From JADJPO01 sp046330955 (lineage in GTDB: Bacteria > Actinomycetota > Actinomycetes > Actinomycetales > Kineosporiaceae): 64,000 bases of DNA. The stretch's first letter is position 1. Each line of letters begins with the position of its first letter. Shown here piece after piece: positions 17,347 through 26,137 of this stretch. The DNA lies in contig JAXLRT010000006.1 of the NCBI GenBank assembly GCA_046330955.1, positions 62,001 to 126,000 of the forward strand, in the 5' to 3' direction. The position numbers and the translations under genes were made by a program. Under the pieces are notes generated by a model. It saw only the letters and a list, made by a program, of their open reading frames with translations, ran no database searches and was not told the origin of the DNA.

Positions 17347-18456
17347 TCAGGGGTGATGGGCGAGGAGTTCCTCTGCGACGCGGTGGGCGGCCTTGCCGTC
17401 GCCGTAGGGGGTGGCCTGCGGACCTGCGGGGACGGCGCGGACGGCGACGTCGGCGACCTGGGTCAGGCCGGGGTCGAGGATGTTCCAGCCCGACTCGAGG
17501 GTCTCGGTCCATTCGGTCTCGGTGCGCAGCGTGGTGCACGGCGTCCCGAGCAGGAACGCCTCCTTCTGCAGGCCGCCGGAATCGGTGACCACCCCGGCCG
17601 CGCCCATCACGGCCCGCACCATCTGGGGGTAGGGCAGCGGGTCGGTCGCGATGACCCGTGATGCGCCGGACCCGATGCGGGACAACGAGATCCCGAACTC
17701 CTGGGCGCGAGCGCGTAGCCGCGGGTGGGCCAGCAGGACGACGGGCACCGGCACCCGGGCCAGCGCGTCGACCAGCGCCGCCAGCCGCTCGGGCTCGTCG
17801 GTGTTGTCGGCCCGGTGGATGGTCGCCACCACGTACGGCGCGGCGGGCTCGACGTCGTCCGGCAGCTCGGCGGGCGCGGTGCGCACGGCGTCGCGCACCA
17901 GAAAACAGACATCGGTCATCACGTCGCCCACCAGTCGCGACCGGGCGGCCAGGCCCTCGGCGGCCAGATGGTCCATCGCGACCTGGGTCGGCGCCAGCAA
18001 CAGGTCGGCGGCGTGGTCGGTCAGCACCCGGTTGTGCTCCTCGGGCATGCGCCGGTTGAACGAGCGCAGCCCGGCCTCGAGGTGGGCCACCGGCAGGTGC
18101 AGCTTCACCGCCGCGACGGCCCCGGCCAGGGTCGAGTTGGTGTCGCCGTACACCAACACCCAGTCGGGGGAGTGCGTGGTGAGCACCTCGTCCATCGCGG
18201 CGAGCATCGCCCCGGTCTGCGCGCCGTGCGAGCCCGAGCCGACGCCCAGGTGCACGTCGGGCGCGGGGATGTGCAGGTCGGCGAAGAACGCGTCCGACAT
18301 CAACGCGTCGTAGTGCTGACCGGTGTGCACGATGACGTGCTCGATGGATTCGCCCGGCCCGGCGCCCGGCCCGGCCGAGGTGGCCGCGAACGCGGCCGCC
18401 ACCGGGGCGAGCTTGACGAACTGGGGGCGGGCACCGACGACGCTCAACACCTTCAC
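17347..18456 (-). CDS. wbpI: Non-hydrolysing UDP-sugar 2-epimerase (WbpI/WecB-like)
   Basis: This 369-residue enzyme keeps the WecB-family catalytic set: HTGQHYD near 44, Asp105 in VYGDTNST, Glu127 in HLEAGLRS, Glu140 in MPEEHNR, and His214 in ATIHRADN. VVTDSGGLQKEAF near 300 binds the diphosphate. Given the neighbours, the substrate is probably UDP-2,3-diacetamido-glucuronic acid, giving the mannuronic form; plain UDP-GlcNAc epimerisation is the alternative. GTG 18456 is chosen because similarity starts there (MKVLSVVGARPQF); the frame is open far upstream to 19188 as a shadow. A -10-like TACAGT lies eight bases before the start, inside a tandem repeat. Confidence 0.9.
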   Translation of the reverse strand: MKVLSVVGARPQFVKLAPVAAAFAATSAGPGAGPGESIEHVIVHTGQHYDALMSDAFFADLHIPAPDVHLGVGSGSHGAQTGAMLAAMDEVLTTHSPDWVLVYGDTNSTLAGAVAAVKLHLPVAHLEAGLRSFNRRMPEEHNRVLTDHAADLLLAPTQVAMDHLAAEGLAARSRLVGDVMTDVCFLVRDAVRTAPAELPDDVEPAAPYVVATIHRADNTDEPERLAALVDALARVPVPVVLLAHPRLRARAQEFGISLSRIGSGASRVIATDPLPYPQMVRAVMGAAGVVTDSGGLQKEAFLLGTPCTTLRTETEWTETLESGWNILDPGLTQVADVAVRAVPAGPQATPYGDGKAAHRVAEELLAHHP

Positions 18457-18464
18457 GGCGCCCC

Positions 18465-18496
18465 ACTGTACGGGGGCCGGACTGTACGGGGGCCGG
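18465..18496. repeat. Tandem 16-bp duplication in the wbpI promoter
   Basis: ACTGTACGGGGGCCGG occurs twice in direct succession (18465-18480, 18481-18496). Read on the minus strand, each copy contains TACAGT, a -10-like hexamer. The nearer copy lies eight bases before the wbpI GTG, so the duplication creates two possible start sites for leaderless or near-leaderless transcripts. Confidence 0.6.
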
Positions 18497-18660
18497 CGAC
18501 CAGCCTTCGGACCGCGGGTGGGCGCAGAGCGCAGAGAATCCGGCGGCGTTGCGCGCTCATTTCGCGCATTCGCCACTTTGCGGATCCGCACCTCAGGTCG
18601 ACACGGCGATGCGATCCGAGCGCCTCCGCCAACGCGGCAGAGACGCCCGTCCTCGCCGAG

Positions 18661-18666
18661 TACCCT
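18661..18666 (+). promoter_or_regulatory. Putative -10 box, leaderless start at 18674
   Basis: TACCCT sits seven bases before the GTG at 18674, with no ribosome-binding sequence between. The spacing fits a leaderless transcript. The upstream region is shared with the divergent wbpI gene. Confidence 0.4.
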
Positions 18667-18673
18667 GACAGCC

Positions 18674-20308
18674 GTGTCGAGCCGGCCGCGGGTGGTGCTG
18701 TTCCGTGCCAATGGCGTCGACACCGACTCCCGGGCCAAGAAGTTCGGCATGACCCTGGCTCGCCTCGGGTACGACGTGCACCTGCTCTCGGCCGAGCCGG
18801 TGGGCTCGGCTGCCGGCTCGCCTGCCGTCGCGGGCACCACTCCGCGCCACCTCACCACCCACGGTCGCGGCGGCGAACTGCAGGTCACCGTGCACACCGT
18901 GCCGATCGGCACCACGCACCGCGATCTGCACCGCGCCGCCCTGGTGCACCGCCGGCGCCGCCGGTTCACCCTGCTCGACCGCTCCTCCGAGGACGAGTAC
19001 CGCACCGCGATGCGCGAGCTGCGGGCCGAGCTCGCCACCGCGACCGGCGCCCGGAAGGTGCTGGGCGGCGTCCGGCTGGCCTGGCGCGGCGGTCGCGGCA
19101 AGGTGCAGTGGGCGATCAACGTCGCGCACCGGCTGGCCTGGCGCCGCTGGGACGACCTGCGCGCCAACTCGACCTGGCTGGCCACCACCCGGGGCGTGCT
19201 GCCCGAGATCGAGGATTACGCCGCGGCTTTCGCCCCGGTGCTCGATCGGCTCGAACCCGACGTGATCCACGCCCACCACCCGCTGGTGCTCGGCACCGCG
19301 GTGCGCGCCGCGCGCCGTCGCCGCGCGGCCGGCGCCACCTGCCACGTGATCTACGACGCCCGCGAGGACTTCGCCGGCCTGCCGGTGCAGGAGCAGGGCC
19401 GTCGCCGGCGACACGCCGTCCTGGTACGCGAGGAGGCCCGCTACATCCGGGACGCCGATGCCGTGATCACGGTCTCGGAACCGATCGCCACCACGCTGGC
19501 GGCCCGCTACGCGCTCACCGCCACCCCCACGGTGGTGCTCAACGTGCCGGTGGACGACGTCACGCGCCGTCCGGGGGGCGGCGCCGTCTGGGGCCTGCCG
19601 ACGGTGCGCGACGTCATCGAGGTGGCGGGGCGCCCGCTGGCACCCGAGGTGCCGCTGCTGGTCTATTCCGGAGCGGTCAGCAAGGCCCGGGGGGTCGACG
19701 TGCTGATCGAGGCGCTGCCCCACCTGCCCGAGGTGCACGCCGTCGTGGTGCCGGTGCCCTACCCACACCCGCAGTTGCCTGCGCTGCAGCAGCGGGCGGC
19801 CGAGCTCGGGGTGGGTGAGCGGTTTCACGTCGCGCCCCCGGTCGGCCAGGACCACCTGCTGCACTACCTGGCCGGTGCCGACCTGGCGGTGTTCCCGATC
19901 CGCACCGGGTCGGCCAACATCGAACAGGCGCTGCCCAACAAGCTGTTCGAGAGCGTGCACGCCGGTCTGCCCATCGTGACCTGCGACGCCGCCTTGATCG
20001 CGGCCTTCGTGCGCGAGCACGACCTGGGTGAGGTGTTCTCGTTCGGTCGCGCGGGGGAGATCGCCGGTCAGGCGGCCACGGACGCCGAACCGGCGGCTCG
20101 CGACCTGGCGCGCGCCGTCCGGCGAGCCCTCGACAATCCGCGCAACTCGTTCGACCCGCACTGGCAGGAGTTGCGTCGGCACTACTCTTGGCAAGGCCAG
20201 GAGCGCGCCATCCGCGGGGTGTACACACCTCTGGTGGCGCCCCCGACCCCGGACGGCATCGAGGTCGAACCGTTCGGATCGCTCACCGTCGATGGAAGGT
20301 CTTCGTGA
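18674..20308 (+). CDS. Large GT-B glycosyltransferase, related to module 1 of the 23439 enzyme
   Basis: This 544-residue protein starts RPRVVLFRANGVDTDSRAKKFG and contains a charged insertion of about 100 residues (ALVHRRRRRFTLLDRSSEDEY onward). It continues with PDVIHAHHPLVLGTAV near 195, VIYDAREDFAGLPVQ near 227, DAVITVSEPIATTLAARY near 265, LLVYSGAVSKARGVDVLIEAL near 330 and LPNKLFESVHAGLPIVTCDA near 420. The insertion and these motifs are shared with the first half of the enzyme at 23439. The GTG is supported by a -10-like box seven bases upstream. Its stop overlaps the next gene (GTGA at 20305-20308), linking it to the sugar dehydrogenase. Specificity unknown. Confidence 0.87.
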   Translation: MSSRPRVVLFRANGVDTDSRAKKFGMTLARLGYDVHLLSAEPVGSAAGSPAVAGTTPRHLTTHGRGGELQVTVHTVPIGTTHRDLHRAALVHRRRRRFTLLDRSSEDEYRTAMRELRAELATATGARKVLGGVRLAWRGGRGKVQWAINVAHRLAWRRWDDLRANSTWLATTRGVLPEIEDYAAAFAPVLDRLEPDVIHAHHPLVLGTAVRAARRRRAAGATCHVIYDAREDFAGLPVQEQGRRRRHAVLVREEARYIRDADAVITVSEPIATTLAARYALTATPTVVLNVPVDDVTRRPGGGAVWGLPTVRDVIEVAGRPLAPEVPLLVYSGAVSKARGVDVLIEALPHLPEVHAVVVPVPYPHPQLPALQQRAAELGVGERFHVAPPVGQDHLLHYLAGADLAVFPIRTGSANIEQALPNKLFESVHAGLPIVTCDAALIAAFVREHDLGEVFSFGRAGEIAGQAATDAEPAARDLARAVRRALDNPRNSFDPHWQELRRHYSWQGQERAIRGVYTPLVAPPTPDGIEVEPFGSLTVDGRSS

Positions 20309-21630
20309 ACATCACTGTCGTCGCCCTCGGCAAGATCGGTCTGCCCCTGGCGGTCCAGTTCGCCACCCGCGGGCACCACGTGATCGGTGCCGACGTCAAC
20401 GCCGGTCTGGTCGAGACGGTCAACGCGGGCATCGAGCCCTTCCCCGGTGAGGACCACCTCGCCGAGTACCTGGCCGACGTCGTCGCCGGACGCAGCGTCA
20501 ACGGCGCCCCGGCCGGGCGGCTCGAGGCCACCACCGACACCACCGAGGCGGTGCGGCGCAGCGAGGCCGTCGTGGTCGTCGTCCCGCTGTTCGTGGACGC
20601 CGACAGTCAGCCCGACTTCGGCTGGATGGACGACGCCACCCGCGCCATCGCGGCCGGGCTGCAGCCGGGCACGCTGGTCAGCTACGAGACCACGCTGCCG
20701 GTCGGGACGACGCGCACCCGGTTCCTGCCGATGCTCGAGCAGGGCAGCGGGCTGACCGCCGGCAAGGACTTCCACCTGGTGTTCAGCCCCGAGCGGGTGT
20801 TCACCGGGCGGGTGTTCGCCGACCTGCGCAAGTACCCCAAACTGATCGGCGGCATCGACGCCGAGAGCGCCAAGCGCGGCCAGGCCTTCTACGAGCAGGT
20901 GCTGACCTTCGACGAGCGTCCCGACCTCGTCGAGGCCGGCGCGCGCCCCAACGGCGTGTGGGACCTGGGCAGCGCCGAGGCGGCCGAGATGGCCAAGCTC
21001 GCCGAGACCACCTACCGCGACGTCAACATCGGCCTGGCCAACCAGTTCGCGCGCTTCGCCGCCCGCAACGGCATCGACGTGCACCAGGTGATCGAGGCCA
21101 GCAACAGCCAGCCGTTCAGCCACATCCACCGGCCGGGCATCGCCGTCGGCGGCCACTGCATCCCGGTCTACCCGCGGCTGTACCTGTTCAACGACCCCGA
21201 GGCGAGCGTCGTCCGCGCGGCCCGGCAGGCGAACGCCGAGATGCCCGAGTACACCGTCGGGGTGCTCGAGGGCGCCCACGGCGACCTGCGCGGCCAGCGG
21301 GTGCTGGTGCTCGGGGCGAGCTACCGGGGCGGGGTGAAGGAGACCGCGTTCAGCGGCGTCTTCGCCACCGTCGAGGCGTTGCGGGCCCGCGGCGCCGAGG
21401 TGTTCGTGGACGACCCGATGTTCGCCGACGCCGAGCTGGAGCGGTACGGCTTCACCGCCTACCCCAAGGGCACCGCGGTGGACGCCGCGATCCTGCACAC
21501 CGATCACGCCGGCTACCGCACGCTCACCGCGACCGACCTGCCGGGCGTGCGCACCGTGGTCGACGGCCGCGGGGTGCTGGACGCCGCGAACTGGCCGGAC
21601 GTCACGCTGCGCGTCGTGGGGCGTGGCTGA
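20305..21630 (+). CDS. wbpA: UDP-glucose/UDP-GlcNAc family 6-dehydrogenase (WbpA-like)
   Basis: This 441-residue four-electron dehydrogenase oxidises the C6 alcohol of a UDP-sugar to a carboxylate. Features are the NAD loop VVALGKIGLPLAVQFA at the N-terminus, VSYETTLPVGTTRTR near 125, FSPERVFTGRV near 160, a central helix with AEMAKLAETTYRDVNIGLANQ, and catalytic Cys285 in VGGHCIPVYP. The UDP-binding third domain includes LGASYRGGVKET. In this locus UDP-GlcNAc is the expected substrate, supplying the acid for WbpB. UDP-glucose or UDP-ManNAc cannot be excluded from sequence. GTG 20305 overlaps the previous stop and has GGAAGG upstream. Confidence 0.88.
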   Translation: MNITVVALGKIGLPLAVQFATRGHHVIGADVNAGLVETVNAGIEPFPGEDHLAEYLADVVAGRSVNGAPAGRLEATTDTTEAVRRSEAVVVVVPLFVDADSQPDFGWMDDATRAIAAGLQPGTLVSYETTLPVGTTRTRFLPMLEQGSGLTAGKDFHLVFSPERVFTGRVFADLRKYPKLIGGIDAESAKRGQAFYEQVLTFDERPDLVEAGARPNGVWDLGSAEAAEMAKLAETTYRDVNIGLANQFARFAARNGIDVHQVIEASNSQPFSHIHRPGIAVGGHCIPVYPRLYLFNDPEASVVRAARQANAEMPEYTVGVLEGAHGDLRGQRVLVLGASYRGGVKETAFSGVFATVEALRARGAEVFVDDPMFADAELERYGFTAYPKGTAVDAAILHTDHAGYRTLTATDLPGVRTVVDGRGVLDAANWPDVTLRVVGRG

Positions 21631-21680
21631 GGCCACGCCCCGGCCAGGTACGCACCGGTCAGGAAGGGGCGCCGCGGTCG

Positions 21681-23442
21681 ATGGCTGAACGGTTCGACGT
21701 CACCGTGGCCACGCCCTGGTACCCCACGCCGTACAACCGCATGGCCGGTTCGTTCGTCGCCGAGCACGCGGTGCTGGCCGCGGGGTTGCCCGGGGTGCGC
21801 CCGGGCGGGGTGCACGTGGTGCACGGGCTGGAGTGGCCTGGGGGCAACGCCGCGGCCGCCATGGCGTTGCGGCCGGCATTCGACATGGTGCTCGACCGAC
21901 TGCGCCACGGTCGTCCGGTACCCGGCTGCACGCGGTCGCCGGGCCACTCGACCGGGTACCGGTGTTCACCGTCGGCGGCGCCGATTGGGGCGCGCGGGCC
22001 GAGGCCGCGGTGCGGGACGTCTCGCGGGCTGTCGGCACCTTCGTCTCGCCCGTGGTGCACGGCCACGTCGGCTACCTGGGCGGATTGCTGGCCGCGCGGC
22101 TGGCCGAACCCGGGGCGAAGGTGTTCGCCACCGAGCACTCCACGGCGCTGCGTGACGTGCTCGCCCAGCCGGCCGCCCGGGAGCACTACGCCGAACTGAT
22201 CGAGCGGGCCGACGCGGTGTTCTGTGTCAGCAACCTGTTGCGCCGGCAGATCCTCGACGCGGTGCCCGACCCCGGGGCGTGGTGCGGGTGCTGGCCAACC
22301 CGGTCGACTTCGCGGGGGCGCCGCGCCGGTCGAGCCTGCCGGATCGGTTGCGCCGCTGGGTGTTCGTCGGCGGGCTGCACGAGCGCAAGGGCGTGATGCG
22401 GCTGGTACGGGCGTTCGTCTCGGCGGCCCGCGAGGACGCCGAGGTGAGCCTGACCCTGTTCGGCAGCGGCGCCCTGGCCGACGCCCTGATCGGGCTGGCC
22501 CGGGACGGCGGGGTGGCCGACCGGCTGCACCTGCCCGGGGTGGTGCGTCACCGGGAGTTGTTGGCGCAGTTGCCGTCCTACGATGTGCTGCTCGCGCCGA
22601 GCACCTACGGACCTTTCACCTGGCGGTGCCCGAGGCCGTGGCCGCCGGGCTGCCGGTGATCGTCACCCGCAGCGGCGGCCCGCAAGAGGCCCTGGCCGGA
22701 GTGGAACACCAGGTGGGCCGGTTCGTCGACGTGAACGACGATCCCGACGAGCTGGTCGAGGCCTGGCGTGACCTGTCGGACCACCTGGGTGAGCTCGACC
22801 TGGACGCCGCCCGGGCGACGCTCGATGCCCGTTACGGCCGGGAGGCGATCAGCGCTGCGCCTGGCGCAGGCCTACGGGCTGCCCGGGGTGCTGTACCCCG
22901 GTGCCTCGGCGATGGCCGGGAACGGGGCCGTCGTCCAACCGGAACGCATTGCCCTGGTGGCGGTTTCGGGCTGGCGCCGCTACCACGTGCAGGCCGAGCT
23001 GGACGCCGCTCACACCCTCGGGGTGCCGCTCGCGCTGATCAGCGACGACGTCCAGATCCGGGAGCAGGCGACGCGCGCCGGAGCCACTCTCGTGGCGACC
23101 AGGGAGGCGACGGCACTCACCGGTGGGGTCGAGGTGAGCGCCACGGCGGCGCCGGGTGCCTCGCTCGCCGTCCGGGCGCGGCGCACGGTCGGGGCACTGC
23201 GGCGCCGGGCGTTGCGGGTGCTCGAGACCAGATCCGTTCCCCGGCAACGGGTCACGGGGGTCCAGCTGGACGACGATTTCCTGCAGGGGGCGCAGCTGGT
23301 GCTGGGGGATTGCCAATCGATGCCGCTGGCGCGGGCGCTGCTGGCCGCGCATCCGCAGCTGCACCCGGTGGTCGAGCTCGACCGGGTCGGGCCGCTCGGT
23401 CCCAGCGTCGACAGCGAGGCGGGGCAGGTGGGGACGCCGTGA
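21681..23442 (+). pseudogene. Glycosyltransferase fused to companion C, four frameshifts
   Basis: From ATG 21681 the protein MAERFDVTVATPWYPTPYNR continues in four pieces. Frame changes fall near 21916, 22279, 22612 and 22851; the first three behave as one-base losses, the last as a gain of one or loss of two. Joined, it is a GT4 enzyme of about 400 residues (FATEHSTALRDV, FVGGLHERKGVMRLVRAF, LAVPEAVAAGLPVIV) followed in frame by a domain like companions A, B and D. Flanking genes are intact. Short homopolymers lie near the breaks, so sequencing error is as likely as true decay. The stop overlaps the next start (GTGA). Confidence 0.75.
22912..23442 (+). other. Companion C domain (C-terminal part of the frameshifted 21681 gene)
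   Basis: From ATG 22912 this region reads RIALVAVSGWRRYHVQAELDAAHTLGV, a Rossmann-like start. A basic segment follows (RRTVGALRRRALRVLETR), then GAQLVLGDCQSMPLARALLAAHP, the hydrophobic module also seen in companions A, B and D. It could be a fused domain, since the same frame continues upstream into the glycosyltransferase C-terminus, or a separate 176-residue gene from this ATG. The function is not known. Confidence 0.5.
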
Positions 23443-26137
23443 CCACGCCCCGCGCCACCGTGCCCCATGTGGTGATGCTGGTCGCGAACGACGTCAGCGC
23501 GGACACCCGGGTGCGCAAGAGCGCGCTGGCCGTGGCCGCCCTGGGTGCCCGGGTGACGGTCGTCGGCATCACCGCCGAGCCCCGGCGCAGCACCAGCCGG
23601 CTGGGTCCGGTGACGATCCTGCGGGTGCCGGTCGACTTCCTGCTGCGCGATCGGCGCCGGGACCGCCGTTCCCGGCTGCACCGGGGTGAGATCGGTTGGC
23701 TGACCGCCGATCCGGCGAGCGAGGCGGTCGAACGCCGCCGGCTCGCGGTGGCCCATCGCGACGCGGCTGTCCGCGACGGCGTCGGCGGGGCACTGGCCCG
23801 TCAGGTCGCCCAGGCCCGCCGGTTCACGGTGCGGGCCGAGGGACTGGGACGGCGCCGCGCGGCCCGAGCGGCGACGCTGGCGTTCAAGGTCTACGACCGT
23901 GGCGTGCAGAAACTGACGCTCGGTGCCACCCCCGAGCGCATCGTCCCCGAGATCGACGACCTCGAGGTGGCCGTCGGGCCGGTGCTGGACGAGCTGGCGC
24001 CGGACGCGATCCACGCGCACGACGTGCACTTCCTGGCAGTGGTCGGTCGGGCCGTGGCCCGGCGCGCGCCGCGGGCCGCACCGTGCCGTGGGTGTACGAC
24101 GCCCACGAGTGGGTGCCGGGGCTGTCGCGATACGGCGGCCGGACGGCGCGGGTGGTGGCCGCCTGGGCCGCGCTCGAGAAGCGGTGGGCGCGGCGCGCGG
24201 ACCGGGTGATCACCGTCTCGCCACCGTTGGCCGAGGCGCTGGAGCAGCGCTACGGCCTGCGGCGGCTGCCGGACGTGGTGCTCAACGTGCCGCCGCTGGA
24301 CGGTGCCGCGGCGGCTGCGGCCTCCGCGTCGTCCGAGGTGTCCGAGTCGGGCGCGGCCGATGTGCGGACCGCGGCCGGGGTTCCCGCCGACGCGACGCTG
24401 CTGGTCTACAGCGGGGGAGTGCAGGCGGCTCGCGGGGTCGAGACCGCGGTGTCGGCGCTGACCCACCTGCCGCAGGCCCACCTGGTCGTGGTGGCGGTGC
24501 CCTCGGTGCACACCCCGGCGGTGGCCGCGGTGCGCACCGCGGCCGAGAACGCCGGCGTGGCCGACCGGTTGCACGTCGTCCCGGGGGTCGCCCCGGACCA
24601 GGTGGTCTCGTTCCTGCGGACCGCCGATGTGGGCCTGATCCCGTTGCGGCACTTCGGGTCTCACGAGATGGCGCTGGCCAACAAGCTGTTCGAGTACCTG
24701 CACGCGCGGTTGCCGATGGTGGTCAGCGACTGCCGGGCGCAGGCCGAGTTCGTCCGCCGCCACGAGCTGGGCGAGGTGCACACCGCCGGGGACGGCGCCG
24801 ACCTGGCCCGGGCCGTCGAGCGGGTGCTGGCCGACCGCGACCGGATCCGCGCGCGGATGGCCGACCCGGCGTTGCGGCAGGCCTACACCTGGCAGGCGCA
24901 GGCGAGGGTGCTGCAGGGCGTCTACCGCGACCTGCTGCCCGAGGCCCCGTGGACCGATGTGGCGGCTGCGGCGGCAGCGCTGACCGTGGCCGAGCCGGAA
25001 GAGGTCGCGCTGCCCGACGGGCAACGCACCCTGGCCGTCGGGCCGGCCAACAGCGCGGGCCAGGCCTGGGCCTGGACCCGATGTGCGGCACGGTATCTCG
25101 ACGGCGTGGCGGGGTACGTGGTGGCGCTGCGCAACGAGAAGTACGACTACCCCGCCGACGAGCTGGTGACCCGGCAGGCCTACCTGACCGACGGCGACTG
25201 GCAGCTGCGCACCCTGGCCCGGGCACGGGCGAACTGGACCCACGTGCTGTTCGAGGCGGGCCGGCCGATCCTCGGGGGGCTCACCGGGCGGGACTTCGTC
25301 GCGGACGCCGCGCTGTTGAGCGCGAGCGGCGTCCGGGTGGGCCTGGTGTTCCACGGCTCGGAGGTGCGCGACCCCCGGCGGCATCGCCTCACCCACGAGT
25401 TCTCGCCGTTCAGCGACCCCAAGAGCGAGCTGACCCGCCGGCTGCAGGCGCGGTGTGATGCGTTGCTGCCGCAGGTACGGGCCTTCGACGGGCCGCTGTT
25501 CGCCTCGACCCCCGACCAGCTGGACTACCTGCCCGAGGGCACCTCCTGGCTGCCGGTCGTGGTCGACACCGAGCGGTTCTCACCGGACGGCGTGCCGGCA
25601 CCGCTGGAGCGCGCGCGGCCGCTCGTCGTCCACGCGCCGTCCAACCCGGCCCTCAAGGGCACCGCGGACGTCGAGCGGGTGCTCGGCCCGCTGGCCGAGC
25701 GGGGGGTGATCGAGCTGCGCATGGTCACCGGCATGCCGCCGGAGCAGGCCGCCGAACTGATCCGCACCGCCGACGTCGTGGTCGACCAGCTGCTGCTGGG
25801 CCTCTACGGCGTGCTGGCCTGCGAGGCCATGGCCGCCGGACGGGTGGTGCTCGGACATCTCGGGCAGCCGTTGCGCGACCGGGTCCGGGAGCTGACCGGT
25901 GCGGAAGTGCCCGTGGTCGAGGCCACGCCCCGTAGTCTGGGCGAGGTGATGCAGCAGGTGCTCGACGACCGGGACGGCGCGCGGCGTGCGGCGGCGTCCG
26001 GGCCGGGCTTCGTCACCGAGATGCACGATGGACGACGCTCGGCGGGTGTCCTGGCCTCGTTCCTGGAGGCCGTTCCGATCGAGCCGGCCGCGTTCTCGAC
26101 GGTGGAGGGTGCTCCCACGGTGGGTGGCTCACAGTGA
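23439..26137 (+). pseudogene. Double glycosyltransferase (two GT-B modules) with one frameshift
   Basis: GTG 23439 starts VPHVVMLVANDVSADTRVRKSALAV; the frame must change once near 24070 (a one-base loss) to continue with GRTVPWVYDAHEWVPGLSRYGG. The joined product is about 899 residues. Module 1 (to about 505) resembles the enzymes at 18674 and 4602: DRVITVSPPLAEALEQRYG, LLVYSGGVQAARGVETAV, LANKLFEYLHARLPMVVSD. Module 2 (from about 530) is homologous to the stand-alone enzyme at 11073: VGPANSAGQAWAW, VLFEAGRPILGG, LVVHAPSNPALKGT, LYGVLACEAMAAGRVV. A two-module enzyme could add two sugars in turn. A single indel in clean flanking sequence may be an assembly error. Confidence 0.75.

Noticed and set aside
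21681..24210. Programmed frameshifting
   Set aside because: Five changes in differing directions without slippery heptamers or conserved stems do not fit a programmed event.
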